Source of the DNA: an uncultured Clostridia bacterium | GTDB taxonomy: Bacteria > Bacillota > Clostridia > TANB77 > CAG-465 | DNA: 10,089 bases | Assembly: GCA_947628575.1 (NCBI GenBank) | Contig: CANRAK010000048.1 | Span: forward strand, 1-10,089 | Direction: 5' to 3' | Part shown: piece by piece, positions 6,625 through 10,089 of the stretch | How the letters are laid out: each line of letters starts with the position of its first letter | How positions within the stretch are numbered: the stretch's first letter is position 1 | Notes under the pieces: model-generated | Database searches by the model: none | What the model was told of the DNA's origin: nothing | Seen by the model: only the letters and a program-made list of their open reading frames with translations | Translations under genes and position numbers: made by a program

Positions 6625-7276
6625 CTACAACTTTAACATTAACATTAAGTTTTTGTGCTAAAGTTGATAAATAATCTTTTAAGTTACTACTAGCTTGTTT
6701 CATATTATCCTCACTACTTGTTTTTTCTAAGATGCTATCCCTAGCTATTTGCTCAAATGCTGCAACTTCACTAGGTTTGTATGAACTGCCAAATATACTC
6801 TTGTTGTTTGATGTACTAAAATCAGTTATATCGATTGAAGATAGTTTAATATCGTCTTTATCATAACTAATTATAATAGTAGCATCATCATCAATAGTTG
6901 AGCTTATACTAGAAGTTTCAATTGAAAATATAGTGTTGTATGTTGCATATACTTTAATATCTGAATTAAATAACCATTCTGTCCAGCCATTATTCTCAGG
7001 TGTTTTATCATGAGATAATGTTATTCTTCCAGAAGTACGTAGCAAAGTTAGTGCTACATTATTATTTAATTCTTCAATAAAGTTTTGAGATTTTGCAACC
7101 TCTTTTTCTAGCAACTCTTTTTGTAATTTACTATCTTCTAGCGCTTTTATTTCTCTTTTTACTGCATCCTCCTTGTTGTTTTTGTATTGGGTATAGTTAT
7201 ATGTGAAAAATATAACTCCACCAACTACTAGTATTAAAACTACAAATTTAATTATTTTTTTGAAAAAATTTTTCAA
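6617..7276 (-). CDS. DUF4230-like single-pass membrane protein, TTG start
   Basis: About 219 residues from the TTG at 7274-7276. A Lys-rich start is followed by one transmembrane helix (about 8-26), a charged coiled-coil stretch (about 33-70) and an extracytoplasmic-type domain resembling DUF4230 (about 72-219, strands with WTEWLFNSDIKVYATY and IISYDKDDIKLSSID). The function of that family is unknown. The open frame runs upstream to 7387, but that extension contains the upstream gene's terminator and this gene's own promoter, so it cannot be translated from this transcript. The Shine-Dalgarno sequence AAAAGGAGG (7286-7294) stands nine bases before the TTG, which supports this start. The gene is monocistronic and ends in the hairpin shared with cysE. 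Structure is well supported; the DUF assignment is moderate. Confidence 0.75.
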   Translation of the reverse strand: MKNFFKKIIKFVVLILVVGGVIFFTYNYTQYKNNKEDAVKREIKALEDSKLQKELLEKEVAKSQNFIEELNNNVALTLLRTSGRITLSHDKTPENNGWTEWLFNSDIKVYATYNTIFSIETSSISSTIDDDATIIISYDKDDIKLSSIDITDFSTSNNKSIFGSSYKPSEVAAFEQIARDSILEKTSSEDNMKQASSNLKDYLSTLAQKLNVNVKVVEK

Positions 7277-7280
7277 AAAA

Positions 7281-7314
7281 CATCTCCTCCTTTTATTCTT
7301 TTTTAAAAGAGGAT
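7281..7314 (-). promoter_or_regulatory. Possible Shine-Dalgarno-masking hairpin in the DUF4230 leader
   Basis: In the mRNA ATCCTCTTTT (7305-7314 complement) can pair with AAAAGGAGGA (7285-7294 complement) as nine pairs with one bulged G, around a ten-base loop. This would hide the ribosome binding site. An ATG two bases past the GGAGG opens an 11-codon out-of-frame peptide that overlaps the TTG start. The pairing is seen; a regulatory role is inferred. Confidence 0.35.
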
Positions 7315-7336
7315 AACTTTTAACAAGCATGTTTAT

Positions 7337-7365
7337 ATTATAACATACTTTACATAAAAATGCAA
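7337..7365 (-). promoter_or_regulatory. Sigma-A promoter of the DUF4230 gene
   Basis: On the minus strand TTGCAT (7360-7365), a 17-base spacer and TATAAT (7337-7342). The predicted start near 7330 leaves a leader of about 54 bases before the TTG codon. It lies directly behind the terminator of the preceding gene. Confidence 0.75.
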
Positions 7366-7371
7366 TTACAT

Positions 7372-7401
7372 AAAAAAAAGAACTCATATAACAGAGTTCT
7401 T
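7372..7401 (-). terminator. Terminator of the Pr6Pr-like gene
   Basis: A perfect eight-pair stem AAGAACTC/GAGTTCTT (7394-7401 with 7378-7385) with an eight-base loop, then a T-run on the minus strand (7372-7377). It begins right after the stop codon. Confidence 0.85.
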
Positions 7402-8064
7402 TTAATCCTTTTTTTTGAAAATATTATCAAAAATTATGAACAACAGGCACATTAACATATACACAGCAGCAATCATTAAAACATATTTGGCTACTCCTAT
7501 TACACCTAACTTTTCTACATCTAAAAAGAAGTAGGCATATTTATCTGAACCTGCTCTAGATAAAAATTTACCACCTAAAAATGTATATACATATACATAT
7601 ATTAGATATAAAATTGGGAATATACACCATAAAGGTATATATTTTTTCCTCCAGAATCCCTTAATATCAAAAAGCAGATAATCAAATAATACTAACATTG
7701 GTGTAACAATATGTACTAACATATTAGATATCTCTAATACTTTTTCTATAGTATCACATTCTATCATTACAAAATCTAATGGAACTAGTGAAACTATGTA
7801 TACAGAAAAAGTAAGTAGAATAGACATTAATATTAGTCCTTTGAAAAAATGATAAGTCTTGGTGTTTTCAAGATTTGGTTTTAGCCAAATTATAAGTGTA
7901 CTTATCATATAAAAAATAAGTACTAGTATGTTACTTTGCATGGTAAAAAATGACAACATGCCAACAACACTACGAGTTTTAACCAAGTTGATAATAATAC
8001 CAGATAAACAGCATAAAATTATTGTAGCTTTATATGCACAAGAAAGTTTTCTTTTGCATGGCAT
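7402..8064 (-). CDS. Pr6Pr-like six-helix membrane protein
   Basis: A 220-residue integral membrane protein with about six hydrophobic helices (near 12-28, 36-60, 74-95, 112-132, 142-162 and 190-212) and short loops. Features that recall the bacterial Pr6Pr membrane family are SFFTMQSNILV in the second helix (38-48), HIVTPMLVLFDYLLF (about 118-132) and YFFLDVEKLG between the last helices. The molecular function of this family is not known. The ATG at 8064 follows AAAGGCGGTG (8070-8079), one mismatch from the full anti-Shine-Dalgarno complement, at good spacing. Its own promoter and terminator make it monocistronic. It diverges from the dehydrogenase gene. Membrane nature is certain; family assignment is moderately so. 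Confidence 0.75.
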   Translation of the reverse strand: MPCKRKLSCAYKATIILCCLSGIIINLVKTRSVVGMLSFFTMQSNILVLIFYMISTLIIWLKPNLENTKTYHFFKGLILMSILLTFSVYIVSLVPLDFVMIECDTIEKVLEISNMLVHIVTPMLVLFDYLLFDIKGFWRKKYIPLWCIFPILYLIYVYVYTFLGGKFLSRAGSDKYAYFFLDVEKLGVIGVAKYVLMIAAVYMLMCLLFIIFDNIFKKKD

Positions 8065-8088
8065 ATCTCCACCGCCTTTCGATTAATA

Positions 8089-8117
8089 ATTATACCATAA
8101 AAATAAATATTTTTCAA
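8089..8117 (-). promoter_or_regulatory. Sigma-A promoter of the Pr6Pr-like gene
   Basis: On the minus strand TTGAAA (8112-8117), a 17-base spacer ending in TGG (extended -10) and TATAAT (8089-8094). Predicted start near 8082, with a leader of about 18 bases. Confidence 0.8.
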
Positions 8118-8142
8118 CCTTTTAGTTTACTTAATTTTACAT

Positions 8143-8171
8143 TTGACAATAACAAGATGTAAGTATATAAT
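8143..8171 (+). promoter_or_regulatory. Consensus sigma-A promoter of the SDR gene
   Basis: TTGACA (8143-8148), a 17-base spacer and TATAAT (8166-8171), an exact consensus promoter. The -35 box lies 25 bases from that of the divergent Pr6Pr-like gene. The predicted start near 8178 gives a 5' leader of about 75 AT-rich bases before the ATG at 8253, with no riboswitch recognised. Confidence 0.8.
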
Positions 8172-8252
8172 AAAGAAAATAATGTAAAAAAATAATATAA
8201 AACTATACTTATCTAAAAAAAGTAGTATAATATATAAAAAATGGAGGGGAAT

Positions 8253-9008
8253 ATGAAAGCTTTGGTAACAGGAGCTTCATCTGGCATAGGATATAGTATT
8301 GCTAGGTATCTTAGTCGTTTAGGCTATGACATAATAGCTGTTGCAAGAAGAAAAGATTGCTTAGCTAATCTTAAAAAAGAATGCAGTACAAATGTTGAAA
8401 TTATTTCTTTAGATTTAAGTGTACTAGATAATGTATATAAATTATATGAAAATACAAGACATTATGATATAGATATTTTAGTAAATAATGCAGGTGTTGG
8501 ATTATATGGTGAATTCTATGATATAGATGAAGAAAAAGAGCTCGATATGATTAATCTTAATGTTGTAACAACAAACCTTTTAACAAAATTATATTTAAAA
8601 GATATGGTAAATAGGAATAAAGGTAAAATTCTTAATGTTTCTTCAATATTAGGTTTTATGCCTGGACCTTTAATGAGCTCGTATTACGCGACAAAAGCAT
8701 ATATTACTAGCATGAGTAGAGCAATTAATACAGAGTTAAAAATGAAAAAGATAGATGTTACAGTTTCTACTTTATGTGCAGGTGCTGTGGATACAAACTT
8801 TAATAGCGATTTAGGCGTTTCGTTTTTTGTTCCACCAAGTAGCTCAGAATTTGTGGCTGAGTATAGTATAAAAAAATTATTGAAAAATAAAGAAATAATA
8901 ATACCTGGAAAAATAAATAAGGTGATATATTTTCTAAATAAAATTATACCAATAAGATTTTCTAAATATTTTGTATATATGAGTCAAAATGGTAAAAGAA
9001 ATTATTAA
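8253..9008 (+). CDS. Short-chain dehydrogenase/reductase (classical SDR)
   Basis: A 251-residue oxidoreductase of the classical SDR fold. Visible are the cofactor loop TGASSGIG (6-13), a basic pair after the second strand (R32, R33) suggesting NADPH, the structural NNAG (78-81), N103, the catalytic S131 and the Y144-x-x-x-K148 pair. The usual PG after the sixth strand is AG. Residues about 217-245 are hydrophobic and basic and may touch the membrane, as in DltE/YqjQ-like SDRs. The substrate cannot be read from the sequence. The start is the ATG at 8253, because the in-frame ATG at 8241 overlaps the Shine-Dalgarno sequence GGAGGGG (8243-8249). It is monocistronic with a perfect-consensus promoter and a strong terminator, so steady vegetative expression is likely. 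Confidence 0.9.
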   Translation: MKALVTGASSGIGYSIARYLSRLGYDIIAVARRKDCLANLKKECSTNVEIISLDLSVLDNVYKLYENTRHYDIDILVNNAGVGLYGEFYDIDEEKELDMINLNVVTTNLLTKLYLKDMVNRNKGKILNVSSILGFMPGPLMSSYYATKAYITSMSRAINTELKMKKIDVTVSTLCAGAVDTNFNSDLGVSFFVPPSSSEFVAEYSIKKLLKNKEIIIPGKINKVIYFLNKIIPIRFSKYFVYMSQNGKRNY

Positions 9009-9009
9009 A

Positions 9010-9051
9010 AGTACAAATGTTAATTATGTGGATTAACATTTGTATTTTTTT
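9010..9051 (+). terminator. Terminator of the SDR gene
   Basis: A stem of about 13 perfect pairs (9012-9024 with 9032-9044), a seven-base loop and a T-run (9045-9051) directly after the stop codon. Confidence 0.92.
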
Positions 9052-9080
9052 GCATAAACGCTTTTAAATAACTCATAACA
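9052..9080 (+). promoter_or_regulatory. Possible sigma-G-like (forespore) promoter of the GerA-family gene
   Basis: GCATA (9052-9056), 17 bases, then CATAACA (9074-9080), close to the forespore sigma-G pattern GHATR and CATWMTA (one mismatch, spacer one base shorter than typical). No good sigma-A promoter is seen in this gap. The predicted start falls at the ribosome binding site AGGAG (9086-9090), which is tight, so this is tentative. Confidence 0.3.
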
Positions 9081-9100
9081 ATATTAGGAGAAATTATATA

Positions 9101-10089
9101 ATGAAAGAAATATTAAGTTATATTAAAAGTAGATGTGAAAATTTAGATGATATTCAGTATAGAAAATTAGTTTTAGATAATGAAGAAGTATATATTATAT
9201 CTAGTAGTGCTATGACAAATTCTGAACTATTATCTAATTTTGTAATAAGAAGCATAGTAGACGCTATTAATAAAGTGGATAAAAAAGAAAATAGCAAAAA
9301 ATTAGAAGATAAGATAATGGAAAAACTCGGCAGAGCAGATAATATAGACTTAGAAAATATGATAGCTATAAGTAAAATTAAAAAGCTAGATATAGAAAAA
9401 GAAGATGTTTTTAAATATATTTTTTCTGGTTTTGCACTTATTTTATATAAAGATAATGTTTACGCAGTATACGTAAAAGCGTCCCTTACTAGAAGTATAA
9501 GTGAGCCTACTAGTGAAAATTCAGTAAGAGGCTCAAAAGATTCATTTGTAGAAGATATTAGTCAAAATTTAGGACTTATTAGAAATAGAATTAAAACAGA
9601 AAAGCTAATATATAAAGAGCAAGAAATAGGTAGAAAGACTAAAACTAAAGTTGCTCTTATGTATATTTCAGATATTGCTAAAAAAGATATTGTAAAATAT
9701 GTTGAGGATAAAATTAAGCGTATAGATATTGACGGAATACTAGATGTTAATTATATACAAGAGTACATTGAAGAAAAAAATGATTCAGATTTTCCTGTAT
9801 CAATTAATACAGAAAGACCTGATGTTGTTTCATATTATTTGCTACAAGGAAGAATAGTAATACTAGTAGACAATAGTCCGTTTGTACTTATACTACCTGC
9901 ATTTTTTGAGGATTTTATTAATAATATAGATGACTTATATCAAAAATCTAAAAATGTAACAATAACTAAAATTGTAAGGTATTTATCTTTAATAATAACA
10001 ATAATAACTCCAGCACTATACTTATCTTTAATTACGTTTGACCAAGAAACTATACCAAGTGACTTGCTAGCTTCTTTTGCATCCCAAAG
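9101..10089 (+). CDS. GerA-family spore germination protein (5' part, cut by the window end)
   Basis: The first 329 residues of a GerA-type A subunit; the full family length is usually about 460-530. These proteins form the inner-membrane germinant receptor of endospores together with B (permease-like) and C (lipoprotein) subunits. The N-terminal hydrophilic domain carries the hallmark EPTSENSVRG (135-144), followed by DSFVEDISQN and LGLIRNRIKTEKL. The first membrane helix starts near residue 296 and leads into TFDQETIPSDLL, as in the family. The start follows AGGAG by ten bases. It is the first gene after the SDR terminator; B and C subunits may follow outside the window. The reading frame is open to the edge. 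Confident family call. Confidence 0.93.
   Translation, partial: MKEILSYIKSRCENLDDIQYRKLVLDNEEVYIISSSAMTNSELLSNFVIRSIVDAINKVDKKENSKKLEDKIMEKLGRADNIDLENMIAISKIKKLDIEKEDVFKYIFSGFALILYKDNVYAVYVKASLTRSISEPTSENSVRGSKDSFVEDISQNLGLIRNRIKTEKLIYKEQEIGRKTKTKVALMYISDIAKKDIVKYVEDKIKRIDIDGILDVNYIQEYIEEKNDSDFPVSINTERPDVVSYYLLQGRIVILVDNSPFVLILPAFFEDFINNIDDLYQKSKNVTITKIVRYLSLIITIITPALYLSLITFDQETIPSDLLASFASQ

Noticed and set aside
8226..8231. Second TATAAT close to the SDR start as an alternative promoter
   Set aside because: No acceptable -35 box stands 16-18 bases upstream, and its start would fall within the ribosome binding region. The exact consensus promoter at 8143-8171 explains expression.
8241..8252. 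Upstream in-frame ATG for the SDR
   Set aside because: It overlaps the Shine-Dalgarno GGAGGGG itself and has no ribosome site of its own; the ATG at 8253 begins the canonical SDR N-terminus.
1..10089. CRISPR array, tRNA, rRNA, defence system or phage module
   Set aside because: No regularly spaced short repeats, cloverleaf-like sequence, nuclease or phage structural gene was seen. The window reads as ordinary chromosomal housekeeping and surface genes.

Overview
This is an AT-rich window (roughly 30% GC by eye) with A/T-ending codons, strong AAGGAGG-type ribosome binding sites and near-consensus sigma-A promoters. That points to a low-GC Gram-positive bacterium (Firmicutes, most likely Clostridia). 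A GerA-family spore-germinant receptor gene at the right edge suggests an endospore former. A large Cna-B/SpaA-type surface protein with a TGD-type sortase signal fits a host-associated, probably gut, Clostridia lineage. The species cannot be named from the sequence.

Layout, left to right. A terminator-like hairpin (31-67) probably ends a + strand gene lying left of the window. A minus-strand membrane protein of the PF06541 'putative ABC transporter permease' family occupies 43-843. A divergent intergenic region (844-1134) carries promoters in both directions. A giant cell-wall adhesin (1135-4866) has a signal peptide, a TQxA thioester-like domain, eight Cna-B/SpaA-like stalk domains and a C-terminal wall-sorting signal. 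A tiny, higher-GC, very basic minus-strand gene (4945-5133) has its own promoter, an ideal Shine-Dalgarno and a weak terminator. Next come a sirtuin deacylase (5297-6025, minus) and serine O-acetyltransferase cysE (6071-6601, plus), which diverge from a 45-base region. A DUF4230-like single-pass membrane protein (6617-7276, minus, TTG start) and a Pr6Pr-like six-helix membrane protein (7402-8064, minus) follow. A short-chain dehydrogenase/reductase (8253-9008, plus) and the 5' part of a GerA-family gene (9101 to the window end) close the window.

The genes look mostly monocistronic. Six transcription units carry a sigma-A-like promoter with an exact 17-base spacer, and most are closed by a recognisable hairpin terminator. 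No operon is evident, and no pathway links neighbours beyond the shared divergent cobB/cysE promoter region. No sortase, CRISPR array, tRNA, rRNA, transposase or phage structural gene is visible.

The points most worth a second look are: (i) the adhesin's thioester-like domain keeps the TQ motif but appears to have Ser70 where the thioester cysteine is expected; (ii) stalk domains with and without the Lys/Glu isopeptide pair are interspersed; (iii) the small basic gene is compositionally distinct yet fully equipped for expression; (iv) the compact, near mirror-symmetric cobB/cysE promoter; (v) a possible Shine-Dalgarno-masking hairpin in front of the TTG-started DUF4230 gene.
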